A program made the translations under genes and the position numbers. Source: Flammeovirgaceae bacterium UBA7330 (GTDB lineage Bacteria > Bacteroidota > Bacteroidia > Cytophagales > Cyclobacteriaceae). From it: a DNA stretch of 64,000 nt. Location: positions 461-64,460 of the forward strand of contig DKPQ01000014.1 of the NCBI GenBank assembly GCA_002471275.1, in the 5' to 3' direction. This document shows positions 8,679-18,834 of this stretch, in pieces (positions within the stretch are counted from its first letter, which is position 1; the number at the start of each line of letters is the position of its first letter). The notes beneath the pieces are model-generated. The model ran no database searches. It was not told where the DNA came from and saw only the letters and a program-made list of their open reading frames with translations.

Positions 8679-9905
8679 TCACTCTTTTATGGCTTCAGTC
8701 ATCTCAAGATCATCCAGATCAGAGATACGGACTCTTTGAGTTTCAACAGACTGTTTTCGACCTCCATGACCTCCGGAATGTGTGATATACAGATAACCAT
8801 CATGTTCCATTACATGTGGATAGTCTACACCGTCTCTATCTCCCTCGACAAGGAAGAACATCTTATCAAACACCATCCCATCATCACTCACGGATAGGGT
8901 AAGCCACTTACGATGGTCGAAATGAGAATTGTTGACCAGCACATATTTTCCATTGCTCATTCTAAGTCCATGTAATTTTGATCTGGCATCGGGAAAATTG
9001 GTTTTGATTGGTGTGCTCCAGGTCCGGCCATTATCAACCGAAAAAGACCGATATAAAAAACCGCTGCGATTATTATCTCTGAAAAGTGCCATCAGACTTT
9101 TCCCGTCTGGCAGTATCCACCACATGGGCTCTTCGGCAGAAAGTTCACTTGCCGTCCCCAATACCGGAAAAGACTCCCATTGATCAATGGCTTCGTTTCC
9201 CCCGACCAGGAAGTCAACTCCTCTTTTTTTGTAATCGTAAGATCGACGTGACATCAACCATTCTCCCGTCGGCAATTTTTTTGGAGGGAAATTATTTATG
9301 GCGTTGTCGTAAACCTGTTTATAATCCTCCCAACTTTGAGTTTCTTTGTTCCATCGGAACGCTCTGAGTTCAAGACTTTCTCCAAAAAAACCAGCGGCTT
9401 CATCCAGCGATACCAACGCCAAAAGTTGATCATCGTATATCCAAAACCCACGGGCTATCCAGCGAAAACCTTCGGTGGTTCTCGTGTTATAGTGAGGTGA
9501 TCCGGGTTCAGATCCGGGAGGATAAGGAGTTATTAAATTTGGGCTACTCCAGTTAGTTCCATCATCGCTAACCGCATATTTCACTACCTGACCAACTCTA
9601 TCTTCGATAGCAGGGCCATCACTCCACATCGCCCAGAAGCGGCCATCATAATGAATCAAATAATTATGTTGATTGACTCCATCCTGCTCGGTAACATCAT
9701 TGATGATAATGTGTTCTCGAGGAACCTCAGGAAGCTTCGCAAAATCTATCTGATGAGGATCTTTAAACCAGTCTCCAGCCAACATGAGTGGAGATTGAGG
9801 ATTGTCTTTGGGGTGAGGATAATTTTCTGAATCATCTTTACATCCCAGGGTCATGATAAACACCAACATCAGTAGAGGACGAAACTGCTTCAATATTTTC
9901 TTCAT
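8679..9905 (-). CDS. BNR-type beta-propeller lipoprotein, tandem paralogue
   Basis: 408 residues, a close paralogue of the preceding propeller along its full length. The N-terminus carries a lipobox (IMTLGC, Cys about 22), so it is lipid-anchored rather than soluble. Asp boxes are visible in VSDDGTNWSS, SVDNGRTWSTP and VSDDGMVFDK. The shared core NNFPPKKLPTGEWLMSRRSYDYKK and ARSKLHGLRMSNGKYVLVNNSH is retained, and an extra insert around residues 110-135 distinguishes it. It lacks the FRIP motif of true sialidases. The pair presumably arose by duplication, giving surface or periplasmic versions acting on related bonds. Confidence 0.75.
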   Translation of the reverse strand: MKKILKQFRPLLMLVFIMTLGCKDDSENYPHPKDNPQSPLMLAGDWFKDPHQIDFAKLPEVPREHIIINDVTEQDGVNQHNYLIHYDGRFWAMWSDGPAIEDRVGQVVKYAVSDDGTNWSSPNLITPYPPGSEPGSPHYNTRTTEGFRWIARGFWIYDDQLLALVSLDEAAGFFGESLELRAFRWNKETQSWEDYKQVYDNAINNFPPKKLPTGEWLMSRRSYDYKKRGVDFLVGGNEAIDQWESFPVLGTASELSAEEPMWWILPDGKSLMALFRDNNRSGFLYRSFSVDNGRTWSTPIKTNFPDARSKLHGLRMSNGKYVLVNNSHFDHRKWLTLSVSDDGMVFDKMFFLVEGDRDGVDYPHVMEHDGYLYITHSGGHGGRKQSVETQRVRISDLDDLEMTEAIKE

Positions 9906-9972
9906 TTCTTTTATAGGTTATTTTAAATCTTTTCCTGCTCTTATTTAAATAATCAAATCTTACTACATCGGT

Positions 9973-11145
9973 CTATTTTTCATGATAACCATCGACAAAA
10001 TAGGTTGATATGGCTTTTCCCAATGTGATGGCTTCTGACCGATAACCATCCTGGGTGCTCAGCGGTGTATTCATGTTCACCTCGATCGTGAATGCGAGGC
10101 TATGTTCATTGGCTTTCGCTGTAACCCATTCATGGGATGAATCCAAAATAGTATTATCCCATGGGCGTTCACTATAATGGATTTGCGTCATAGACTGTCT
10201 CTGTCTGGCCTGCTCATCCAATGGCTTAGCCTTGAGACAACTAAAAAATTTAGCTCTGTTATTTCTTTGCTTTACGAAGGGCAACTCGCTCTCGAACGGA
10301 AGAATGAAATAAGGATGACTTTTACCTCCGGGACCATGGAAATCGATGAAAAGATCTGCCATATCCTTTTGGGCAAGTTCTCTTATACCTGACTTTATTT
10401 TGTCTACCTCGGGCCAATAGCTGGGCTCATCACCCCATTTCATCCAATGATCATGAGGCTTTTGATATTTGCCAGTCCTTCCCTCCGATACCCCATCAAT
10501 ATCTACAATGGGAACCACAGTTATCAGGGCATTATTTCTCAGGGCTACTGCTTCAGCCTCGCCTGAGACTAACCACTTAGCGAGCTCATGCAAGACCCAA
10601 CTGGCACCTGATTCAAACGCGTGTGCCCTGGCCTGTAACCAAATGCCATATTTTGGGCTGAGATTTCTCTGGCTGGGATTTAACCGGAATCCAGTATTTG
10701 GCCGATTTTTTCTGCTGCTGCAAAGCGTGAGTACCTCAGCAAACTTATCTTTTTTAATCAAAGGGGTTAACAAAGTATCGATATGCTCAGAGGTATAAGG
10801 AAGATCATAGGCAAACCACACACGTGAGGCTTTTACGGTATGCTTATAGACAAAAAACTCTTTACCTTCAATTGTTTCTGTTTCGCCCTCATCGGTTAAA
10901 CCCCAAACTTTTTGATCATAGCTGAAAAATACCTGGGGAGACACTCCACCTCCTTTGTCCAACTCTAATCTTATTTCCTCTCCGGGATTTATCCCTTCCA
11001 CAGAAAAATGCCACCAGACTCTGCTCCACTCCCCGTCTCCTTCGTCATGTGGACTAAATCGAATCGTTGCGGGTGCTGAGGCCTGCACTTTCACATGTCC
11101 TCCACCACTTAAAAAGTCGGTTGAGACTGAAATATTCTTTCCCAT
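9973..11145 (-). CDS. M14 carboxypeptidase-like protein, no signal peptide
   Basis: 390 residues. The catalytic part resembles the cytosolic carboxypeptidase (CCP) branch of M14: zinc ligands in ARAHAFESG (H about 175, E about 178), the third zinc His in DLFIDFHGPGG, and the general base Glu in FTIEVNMNT. An N-terminal beta domain (to about residue 110) with FFSYDQKVWGL and WFAYDLPYT is also CCP-like. Known CCPs remove glutamates or other C-terminal residues from proteins. A frame could begin at a TTG at 11151, but the ATG at 11145 (MGKNISVSTDF) is better. No export signal is seen, unlike its paralogue immediately upstream, so one copy may work outside and one inside. Substrate unknown. Confidence 0.8.
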   Translation of the reverse strand: MGKNISVSTDFLSGGGHVKVQASAPATIRFSPHDEGDGEWSRVWWHFSVEGINPGEEIRLELDKGGGVSPQVFFSYDQKVWGLTDEGETETIEGKEFFVYKHTVKASRVWFAYDLPYTSEHIDTLLTPLIKKDKFAEVLTLCSSRKNRPNTGFRLNPSQRNLSPKYGIWLQARAHAFESGASWVLHELAKWLVSGEAEAVALRNNALITVVPIVDIDGVSEGRTGKYQKPHDHWMKWGDEPSYWPEVDKIKSGIRELAQKDMADLFIDFHGPGGKSHPYFILPFESELPFVKQRNNRAKFFSCLKAKPLDEQARQRQSMTQIHYSERPWDNTILDSSHEWVTAKANEHSLAFTIEVNMNTPLSTQDGYRSEAITLGKAISTYFVDGYHEK

Positions 11146-11154
11146 TATCAACTA

Positions 11155-12453
11155 TTATTTTTGATGATGACCGCCCACAAAATAGTCTGCAATGGCCTGA
11201 CCAAGTACAATGGCCTCGCTTCGATACCCTTCCATCGTACTCAAAGGTGTATTCATGTTTACCTCTAAGGTGAGCCCCACCATATGATCCGTGCTGTTCA
11301 TAATGACCCATGAAGCCGAGTTTCCCTTATTGACTTCTGTGGTTCTGGCGCTATAACAGATCTGTGTCATGGATTGAGTTTTCGATAATTCATCCGTCAA
11401 TGGTTTTGCATTTAAGACCTCAAAGAACTTAGCCCTGTTCTGCCTCTGTTTTTCACCTGTCAGGTGTTCGGATACCGGCACAATAAAGTAGGGATGACTT
11501 TCTCCCCCGGGACCATGAAAGTCAATAAACATATCAGCCCTGTCTTTTTTCACTAATTTTTTGATACTTTTTTTGATGCTTGTTACTTCTGGCCAATGTC
11601 CTGGATTTTCATCCCATCCCCGGTTATGATCATAAGGTTGTTGCATTTTACCTGTTCTCCCTTCCACCACACTATCTATATCCACGATAGGCACTACGGT
11701 AATAGTGGCCTCTTTCCTTAAAGCCATTGCTTTGCTATCATTGGAGAGCAGCCAGTCAGCAAGGTGATGCAAAACCCAACTACTTCCTGACTCAAAGGCA
11801 TGACACCTGGCTTGTAACCAAATACCGTATTTTCCACTCCCCTTATCTGCTCCATCAAAATGCAGGGCTTTCACAGACCTGCTTTTAGTGGTTTTGCAGA
11901 GTTCAAAGACATCTACTTCCTTATCACCAGACGCTTTTGAAAATAACAAAGTGTCCATGATCTCCGGAGTATACGGAAGGTCATAAGCAAACCACACTTC
12001 ACTGTTTTTCACTACATGTTTGTAGACAAAAAATTCCTGACCATCAATTATTTCCGGCTTTCCGGTATTGGTAAGGCCCCAGTTAACCTGATCGTAAGTG
12101 AAATTTGCTTTCGGACTAATGCCACTTATTGGAGGGTTTCCTTTTTCAAGTTGTATGACCACTTCTTCCCCTGGTATCATTCCATCCAACTTAAAATACC
12201 ACCAAACCTGGCTCCACCCACCATCACTTTGATTATGCGGCTTAAGCCTTAGCGTAACAGGATCGCTTTCTATGACTGTGACAGATCCACCGCCACTGAC
12301 AAACTCCGTGGAAGTCTGAAGCGAATCACCCCTTTTGCTTTGTGAAAGGTTGTTGATGTTGAAATTCATGAAGGAAGGAGTAAAAAGGCCAACGGTAGTT
12401 AGATGACCAGACCTTTTTACAAATTCCCTCCTGTTTAAATGTTTGTTAGTCAT
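11155..12453 (-). CDS. M14 carboxypeptidase-like protein with Tat-type signal
   Basis: 432 residues, paralogous to the next gene downstream. The N-terminus NRREFVKRSGHLTTVGLF has the twin-arginine pattern RRxFxK followed by a hydrophobic stretch, so export folded through Tat is likely. The M14 motifs are ARCHAFESGSSW (zinc His and Glu), MFIDFHGPGGESH (third zinc His) and LTLEVNMNTP (catalytic Glu). Everything needed for hydrolysis appears intact. It starts 71 bases after the SusD gene and ends 9 bases before the next ATG, so it belongs to the same transcript. Peptidases of this type are unusual in a SusCD locus, which suggests a peptide-bearing or amide-linked substrate, or that the fold acts as an amidase or esterase here. 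Confidence 0.85.
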   Translation of the reverse strand: MTNKHLNRREFVKRSGHLTTVGLFTPSFMNFNINNLSQSKRGDSLQTSTEFVSGGGSVTVIESDPVTLRLKPHNQSDGGWSQVWWYFKLDGMIPGEEVVIQLEKGNPPISGISPKANFTYDQVNWGLTNTGKPEIIDGQEFFVYKHVVKNSEVWFAYDLPYTPEIMDTLLFSKASGDKEVDVFELCKTTKSRSVKALHFDGADKGSGKYGIWLQARCHAFESGSSWVLHHLADWLLSNDSKAMALRKEATITVVPIVDIDSVVEGRTGKMQQPYDHNRGWDENPGHWPEVTSIKKSIKKLVKKDRADMFIDFHGPGGESHPYFIVPVSEHLTGEKQRQNRAKFFEVLNAKPLTDELSKTQSMTQICYSARTTEVNKGNSASWVIMNSTDHMVGLTLEVNMNTPLSTMEGYRSEAIVLGQAIADYFVGGHHQK

Positions 12454-12524
12454 TTATGAGTACATAGTAACCTTACTTAGCATTGCTGTAAGGAAATGTA
12501 AGTGTATAGTTTAGCCACCAATTA

Positions 12525-14096
12525 CTATTGCCATTCCTTATGCTGGTTTAGGTTATTGGACCTGTCGATGGCATCTTGCGGGATAGGCCATACATAATGT
12601 TTGGCCGGGTTAAATATCCTTGTTTGCACATCTTTTACTGGTAGCAAAGAATTCCCCCCTCCGTCTTTTGGCAAGTCAACCCAGTTTTCCAGGTTCAGAC
12701 TTTTCACTTCATGGTTTAAGACGTCCTCAGCAGTTTTCCATCGTATGATATCAAAGTAGCGCAATCCCTCTCCGGCAAGCTCCACTCTTCTTTCCTTCCT
12801 GATAAATTCTCTTAAAGATGCCTGATCACTATAGGTAACCCTATCTACAAGGGGCATATCCACGCGATCCCTGATTTCATCCAATGCATCATAGACAGAA
12901 TCATCGGGTCCGGTAGCTTCATTGGTTGCCTCAGCATACATCAACAGGATATCGGCATACCTGAAAATGACCCAGTTGACCCATGTGTCCCAAAACCTGT
13001 CCTGCAAGTCAGCAACATACTTCACATAGTTCAAATAGGTCCAGGCAAATCTGAATTCCGATCCTGTATAATCTACAGGAGTACCATTATAGTCCCTGCC
13101 CTGCCACATAAACGTATCGTAAAACCGGGGATCCCGATTGTCAAATGGGTTGGCTGCATGCGTAGGGTTATTCCAATCAAACGCACTACCATCAGCCATT
13201 TGGAAGGATTCCTGAAGCTCATCAGTCGGTAGAATAAGTGCAAAGCCACCTAAATAAACAGGTGCATATCTTCTTACAATACCTTGTCCCGGATGTGTCC
13301 CGACACTTTCTGCATATTGATGAGCCAAAATGACCTCATCTGTTTGGTTATTGAAATCTCTGAGAAATAATTCTCCATAGTTGGGATGCAGAGAATAAAT
13401 ACCCAGATCCATCACATCCTTAGCCGCTTGCGCAGCCTCTGCCCAGCGTTCATTGTAGAGCAAAACTCTTGCCTTCAACGCCATTGCAGCTCCTTTGGTG
13501 ATCCGGCCATTTTCACTATCCGGCCAATCCAGGGGCAGCAGGTCAATGGATTGCTCCAGCTGATCCAGGATATAAGTCAGCACTTCTTCTTTCGTGTTTT
13601 TTGGCACATCACTATCTGTAATAGCCAGCGGAGTGGTGACTAATGGGACGTCTCGATATAAAGTAATTAACCGATAGTATTGATAGGCTAGCATAAACCT
13701 CACCTGACCGGTTAGCTCATCAACTTTTGATTGAGAAATACCGGGTATCTGATCGATGTATTCAAAAAACTCAAGGCTCAACCGGATATACCTGTAGTCC
13801 CAGTATTGATTCACATGACCATCACTCGTGGTAAATGATCCTTGCGCTACCTGGTTGGCTCCAGAACCTGCTCGGCCCCAGGCATTGTCACTAAATGCTT
13901 CAAAGATTGATTGTTCGGCGCCCTCAAGCCCGGTATAGAGGTTATTTACCCACATCTCAGCATGGTCCTCAGTTTCCCAAAAAGTTTCCAACGATGGTGT
14001 ATCCAACGGAGCTCTCTCCAGGAAATCATCGTTACATGAAAACACCAATAGCATTAACAGCGTGGCTATATAAATTCTTATTGTTGTTGATTTCAT
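12525..14096 (-). CDS. susD: SusD/RagB family substrate-binding lipoprotein
   Basis: 523 residues with a lipobox (LMLLVFSC, Cys about 21) followed by the typical SusD start NDDFLERAPLDTPSLETFW. The family pattern continues with ALKARVLLYNERWAEAAQAAKDVMD (TPR-like helices) and the C-terminal RKERRVELAGEGLRYFDIIRW and YVWPIPQDAID. It forms the lid over the SusC channel encoded just upstream and captures the ligand at the cell surface. The gap to susC is 18 bases. Start is the ATG at 14096. Confidence 0.95.
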   Translation of the reverse strand: MKSTTIRIYIATLLMLLVFSCNDDFLERAPLDTPSLETFWETEDHAEMWVNNLYTGLEGAEQSIFEAFSDNAWGRAGSGANQVAQGSFTTSDGHVNQYWDYRYIRLSLEFFEYIDQIPGISQSKVDELTGQVRFMLAYQYYRLITLYRDVPLVTTPLAITDSDVPKNTKEEVLTYILDQLEQSIDLLPLDWPDSENGRITKGAAMALKARVLLYNERWAEAAQAAKDVMDLGIYSLHPNYGELFLRDFNNQTDEVILAHQYAESVGTHPGQGIVRRYAPVYLGGFALILPTDELQESFQMADGSAFDWNNPTHAANPFDNRDPRFYDTFMWQGRDYNGTPVDYTGSEFRFAWTYLNYVKYVADLQDRFWDTWVNWVIFRYADILLMYAEATNEATGPDDSVYDALDEIRDRVDMPLVDRVTYSDQASLREFIRKERRVELAGEGLRYFDIIRWKTAEDVLNHEVKSLNLENWVDLPKDGGGNSLLPVKDVQTRIFNPAKHYVWPIPQDAIDRSNNLNQHKEWQ

Positions 14097-14114
14097 AATG
14101 GTAGGTTCTGTGAA

Positions 14115-17100
14115 TTAAAAGTTTACGTTTATTCCAACATTGTACAATTTTGGAATCGGGTAACGCGATTGAATTTGTCGCCTGTTTAAACCCGTGGATA
14201 ATTCAGGATCATAACCTAAATAGTTTGTAATTGTGAACAGGTTTTCACCACTCACAAATACCCTTGCATTGCGAATCCCCACTTTTTCTACCAAATCAAA
14301 AGGAAGATTATAACCGACCTCTATGTTCTTTAACCTGAAATAGGCTGCATTTTCAATCCAGAAACTGGAGAATTCCTTGTTGATGCCCACCAAAGGCCCT
14401 GACCCCAATCTTGGCTGAGGAAATCTGGCATCAGGATTTTCCGGAGTCCAATAGTCAAGGTGATAGGTTCTGTAGGTGTCTACAGCACCACTTGCCTCCC
14501 AAGGCCTGGAAATCACCTGATGTTTCATGATACCCTGACCGAAAGCAGAGAGATAGAAGCTTTTGTAATTCAGGTTGACCCTAAAACCAAACGGAAAGCG
14601 TGGATCGGATCTTCCCAGTCGAACCCTGTCATCGCTGTCAATCACATTATCATTGTTTTGGTCAATATACCTGATGTCGCCGGCAGAGGTTTGGGCATCT
14701 TGAAATGCATGGTTTTGAACTTCCGTGTCCGATTGAAAAAATCCATCGGCCTGCAATCCGTACCATTCGTTCATAGGTCTGCCTTCCTCGGTAATGACAT
14801 CTCCGGATATTCTTGGACTGATACCGCCCATATCAATTACTTTGTTTGTTGCATCTGACAACTGGAACGAGATACCATAACCAAAATCACCAATGGTATT
14901 TCTGTGCCTCAGTTCTACTTCCCACCCCCTGTTGTCTACACGTCCGGCATTCTGCACAGGTTCTGCCTGTCCGAAAGTGGTTGGTAAAGGCAGTTGCAAC
15001 AGAATATCGTGTGTTTTTTCATGAAATAAGTCAACGGAGAACTCCAGGATATTTTGGTAAATACTACCCTCAATGCCCAAATTGAGTGCTTCTTTGGTCT
15101 CCCATGTCAACAATGGGTTAGCTGCTCCGGCAGTTGCAACGGCTCGTTGTGGTACTCCATTAAAGTAATAAGCACCCTGTGAAAGTCGGTTAGCAAAAGG
15201 ATAAAATCCAACATTTTGGTTACCCACCTGACCCCATGATCCTCTCAGCTTAAGGAAGGTGAGCACATTATTGTTCAATAAAAATCCCTCCTGAGAAACT
15301 ATCCACCCTGCAGACACTGATGGAAAAAAGCCCCATCTCAAATCTTCTGTAAACCGGGAAGACCCATCATACCTGAAAGCCGTTTTGAAAAGGTATTTAT
15401 CCTTGAAAGAATAATGAAGGCGTGAAAAAACCGATTGAAGAGCCCAGTCTGAAGCCCCTCCGGAGATATTCCAAAAAGCCGGATTGCTACTGCCTGCACT
15501 TATCGTGAAAATGTTATCTGTCAGGAAGTCACGTGTCCCGACAAAATCATTTTGTGTCTCAAACCATTCACGGCTTCCTCCAGCCAGAAAGGTAATGTTG
15601 TGATCCCCAAATTCTTTGGCATAGTTTAGCAGGAGATTCAGGTTATGCAACTGATCACCCTCATTGTTAATATTCAGGAAATTATCCTGAGATTCAACGG
15701 CCACTCTGTCAAGATCCGTGGGATCATATACACGTAAAATTCTTTGATAGGACCGGGTTCTTGAATTGGTCAACACAGCTCCATACACTGCCTGTAGATT
15801 CAGGCTTTCAAAGAAGTTGTATTTAGCAGTAAAAGTCCCTGCTAGTCTGGAATTCTTGATCAGACTCTGACCACCATCTTCGGACAAGTTGGCCATGGCA
15901 TTGCCACCTGCCGTATGAGCAGGTGTTTCAAGCCACTTACCTTCTGACCGATAGGGGTATATTTTCGGGGTTCCATGGATCCACCTCAGATGACTCCAGT
16001 CATAGGCTGGTTCTGTCGTGGTAGATGGCACATAGCTTCCCCTAAAATCCAAATCAAGTTTGTTTCCAATTTTGAAGTTTTGATTAACCTGAAAGTTGTA
16101 TCGTTCAAAATCTGAATTGATCACAATGCCATCCTGCTTTAGGTAACCTATCGAAAAGTAATAAGTATGGTTATCTGTACCTCCTGATACGTTGATGTTC
16201 TGGTTTGTTTGAAAAGCATTTTTTAGCAGGTAATCTTCCCAGTCATGATCCTGCCAATCCGCAGACGAAAACATATCCAAATCGGATTGATTAAATATTG
16301 GAGAGCTTCCATCATTGACTAAAGCCAGGTTATGCATTTGTGCATATTCAAAACCAGAAACTTTTTCAGCCCATCGGGTGGGTTGCTGAAGGCTGAAAGT
16401 ACTTGAGTAATTGAACTTTGGTGTACCCTTACTTCCGCCTTTGGTGGTCACAAGAATAACTCCCCCTGCTGCCCTGGAACCATAAATAGTTGTAGAGGCT
16501 GCATCCCTAAGCACACTGATGCTCTTGATGTCATTGGGGTTTAGCTGATTCAATTGATTAGATGCTGATTGGATTCCATCGATAACAATCAGCACGGGGT
16601 TTGCAGTAAGTGTACTAACGCCTCTGATGTTAATGTCTATATTCTGTTTTCCTGGTTGACCGCTTGTCCTGACGATTCTTAAACCAGGGACCTGGCCCTG
16701 AAGCGCTTCTTCCACAGAAGCCACAGGTCTGCTTTCCAGTTGTTTCGATTCAACAACACCAACAGCTCCAGTCATATTCACTTTTTCCTGAACACCATAT
16801 CCCACCACGACAACCTCAGCAAGTTGTTCGGCATCCTCTGACAGCCGGATATCAATTTCAGATCTGTTATTTACTGGTATTTCAAGCGTTTCATAACCCA
16901 CAAAAGAAATCGTCAGGATAGCTTGTTCCGCTACATTTAAAGTGAACATCCCATCAACATCAGTGATGGTTCCATTGGTTGTGCCTTTCTCCTGCACCGT
17001 AGCACCAGGGAGAGGTTCACCACTTTCATCCTTGACTGTTCCTGATATTACCTTTTGTGACTCAATTACTTCGACAACCCGTTCAACACCTAACCGTTTC

Positions 17101-17462
17101 TTAGAGATAAATATATTGTTATTAACCCTGCGGAAAGATAAATCTGTCTGCTGAGATATATCCATGAGTAAATCTCCCAGAATAATCTTGCGGGACTCCA
17201 GATTGACGGTATACATGGAAGAATTGAGTTGCTCATCCACATAAGAAAAGTGGAAATCCGTAGTCTTTTCAATCTCCTCAAATATGCTTTCCAGCTGAGC
17301 CGGGGCTTTCAGATCCAGTTTGATCTGGATATCGTTGACGCTTTTATTTTGTGCCTTGCTATCGAATGCGAAAGCCAGGCTATAAATAGAAAGCTGCACG
17401 ATGATGCCATAAATGCATATTTTTGACATTTTAATTAGTATTTGACGTAGCTTTGAATTCAT
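14115..17462 (-). CDS. susC: SusC/RagA TonB-dependent transporter with STN signalling domain
   Basis: 1115 residues. After a hydrophobic N-terminus comes an STN domain (about 45-125), then a carboxypeptidase-regulatory-like beta domain (ISGTVKDESGEPLPGATVQEKG, about 138-220), the TonB box region VVVVGYG, a plug (GQPGKQNIDINIRG, TIYGSRAAGGVILVTTKGG) and a long beta-barrel ending in aromatic YNVGINVNF. The STN domain is the hallmark of transporters that contact an anti-sigma factor, matching the FecR and ECF sigma genes directly upstream. It imports the locus ligand across the outer membrane and reports its presence. The second SusC of this window lacks STN. Confidence 0.95.
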   Translation of the reverse strand: MNSKLRQILIKMSKICIYGIIVQLSIYSLAFAFDSKAQNKSVNDIQIKLDLKAPAQLESIFEEIEKTTDFHFSYVDEQLNSSMYTVNLESRKIILGDLLMDISQQTDLSFRRVNNNIFISKKRLGVERVVEVIESQKVISGTVKDESGEPLPGATVQEKGTTNGTITDVDGMFTLNVAEQAILTISFVGYETLEIPVNNRSEIDIRLSEDAEQLAEVVVVGYGVQEKVNMTGAVGVVESKQLESRPVASVEEALQGQVPGLRIVRTSGQPGKQNIDINIRGVSTLTANPVLIVIDGIQSASNQLNQLNPNDIKSISVLRDAASTTIYGSRAAGGVILVTTKGGSKGTPKFNYSSTFSLQQPTRWAEKVSGFEYAQMHNLALVNDGSSPIFNQSDLDMFSSADWQDHDWEDYLLKNAFQTNQNINVSGGTDNHTYYFSIGYLKQDGIVINSDFERYNFQVNQNFKIGNKLDLDFRGSYVPSTTTEPAYDWSHLRWIHGTPKIYPYRSEGKWLETPAHTAGGNAMANLSEDGGQSLIKNSRLAGTFTAKYNFFESLNLQAVYGAVLTNSRTRSYQRILRVYDPTDLDRVAVESQDNFLNINNEGDQLHNLNLLLNYAKEFGDHNITFLAGGSREWFETQNDFVGTRDFLTDNIFTISAGSSNPAFWNISGGASDWALQSVFSRLHYSFKDKYLFKTAFRYDGSSRFTEDLRWGFFPSVSAGWIVSQEGFLLNNNVLTFLKLRGSWGQVGNQNVGFYPFANRLSQGAYYFNGVPQRAVATAGAANPLLTWETKEALNLGIEGSIYQNILEFSVDLFHEKTHDILLQLPLPTTFGQAEPVQNAGRVDNRGWEVELRHRNTIGDFGYGISFQLSDATNKVIDMGGISPRISGDVITEEGRPMNEWYGLQADGFFQSDTEVQNHAFQDAQTSAGDIRYIDQNNDNVIDSDDRVRLGRSDPRFPFGFRVNLNYKSFYLSAFGQGIMKHQVISRPWEASGAVDTYRTYHLDYWTPENPDARFPQPRLGSGPLVGINKEFSSFWIENAAYFRLKNIEVGYNLPFDLVEKVGIRNARVFVSGENLFTITNYLGYDPELSTGLNRRQIQSRYPIPKLYNVGINVNF

Positions 17463-17501
17463 AAATTCATGTTTTTAGTAATTTATTATTGAAAACCTGA
17501 G

Positions 17502-17546
17502 CCCACGGTACCTGAGACATTTTGACGAGTGAAGCAGGGTCGTGGG
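17502..17546 (-). other. Possible leader hairpin between fecR and susC
   Basis: CCCACG (17502-17507) can pair with CGTGGG (17541-17546) over a 33-base loop in the gap before susC, suggesting a structured leader. The T run lies on the plus-strand side, so it is not a good terminator for the minus-strand genes. Weak call. Confidence 0.25.
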
Positions 17547-17595
17547 TTTTTTTAATAAAATAAGGGTGCTAATTATTCATCATAGTGGTCCGGGT

Positions 17596-18630
17596 TTAAT
17601 TATCAGTTTTATTAGTTAGTATAACTTTCGTTCCATCTATCCTGTAATCAAATTTGTAAATGAAGGATAGTCCCTTTAACACCTGAGAGAGCGTTTCATT
17701 TCTAAACTCCCCAGAGAACTTGCCAATGTGCTGATAGTGTCCATGGACCTCAAATTCTACTCCATACCAGCGCTTCAACTCTGCAATCACTTTGTCAAAT
17801 GATGTACTCTCAAAATAAATAATCTGATCCTTCCAGCCATAGGCTTGAAGCGGATCAACTTTACCAGTAACCAAACTACCTTTTGTAAGGTCATAAGTGG
17901 CCAACTGATCCGGCAACAACATCACTGACTCACCAGATGGAATACTATAAGACACCCTTCCAGTCGCGACACTCACCTGTACCACACTATCTTCAGGATA
18001 TGACCGTATGTTAAATGAAGTCCCAAGCACACGAACTTTATCTCCATTCATAGAGACAATAAAAGGTATTTCAGGATTGTGCTCTACTTCAAAGAAGGCC
18101 TCACCTGTTAATGATATCTCTCTTGAATCTCCTTTAAACTGCTCAGGAAAAGAGATCTGTGAACCAGAATTGAGCATGACTACGGAGCCGTCGGGCAATC
18201 TCGTGGTAACTTTTCTTCCAGGAGGTGCTTCTTTTTGTATGGTGGTAACGGTGAATACCTCTTCCGATTCACGTACATTAGGTTCGTGAAGGAAGACAAA
18301 AATTGAGGCCACAATCAATGCAATCGAAGCCGCAACGCTGAGTGGTTGCCAATACCTGACCTGTTTCTGCTTCTTCCTTTGTTTATGATTGAAGATTTTT
18401 TCAAGAACGTAATCATAACCCTCCTCTGGCATTTTTTCTACAATTCGCTTTTGGGAAGAGAGGATGAACTGCCTGGCAAATTCGACATCTTTCCTTTTAT
18501 CCGGATTCGCTGCGATCCATTTCGACCAATAATGATTGGACTCTTCCCGTGGATTGACTACCCACAGGACAAATTCCTCGTTTTTTAACAGGTCAAAAAC
18601 CTTGTCTCCGGATTGTGGACTTTTACTCAT
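17596..18630 (-). CDS. FecR-type anti-sigma factor
   Basis: 344 residues in the standard three-part layout. There is a cytosolic N-terminal part (FVLWVVNPREESNHYWSKWIAANPDKR), one transmembrane helix at about 90-108 (WQPLSVAASIALIVASIFVFL), and a periplasmic FecR domain (VTTRLPDGSVVMLNSGSQI, LTGEAFFEVEHNPEIPFIV, VRVLGTSFNIRSY) followed by a DUF4974-like end (FDKVIAELKRWYGVEFEV). It should hold the ECF sigma factor inactive until the STN domain of SusC signals substrate binding. It lies between the sigma gene and susC on the same strand, the usual order. Confidence 0.95.
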   Translation of the reverse strand: MSKSPQSGDKVFDLLKNEEFVLWVVNPREESNHYWSKWIAANPDKRKDVEFARQFILSSQKRIVEKMPEEGYDYVLEKIFNHKQRKKQKQVRYWQPLSVAASIALIVASIFVFLHEPNVRESEEVFTVTTIQKEAPPGRKVTTRLPDGSVVMLNSGSQISFPEQFKGDSREISLTGEAFFEVEHNPEIPFIVSMNGDKVRVLGTSFNIRSYPEDSVVQVSVATGRVSYSIPSGESVMLLPDQLATYDLTKGSLVTGKVDPLQAYGWKDQIIYFESTSFDKVIAELKRWYGVEFEVHGHYQHIGKFSGEFRNETLSQVLKGLSFIYKFDYRIDGTKVILTNKTDN

Positions 18631-18834
18631 CTTGGAGCTTATTTAATCCTCTAGAGTCGAAATGGTGGAAATTCGTACAGGTGAAAATGAAGATTTACAA
18701 TAAAATTATATTTCAACAGTAATTATTGAAGTAATTAACAACAAATACCTCATTGTATTGGTATATTTTCAATATATGAGTGCTGCTGCAATCAAGAAAT
18801 TATTATTGTGTATTTAAATGTGGAGGGTGAATCC

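Noticed and set aside
7401..9905. Calling the propellers sialidases
   Set aside because: Asp boxes only show the fold; the FRIP arginine motif is missing.
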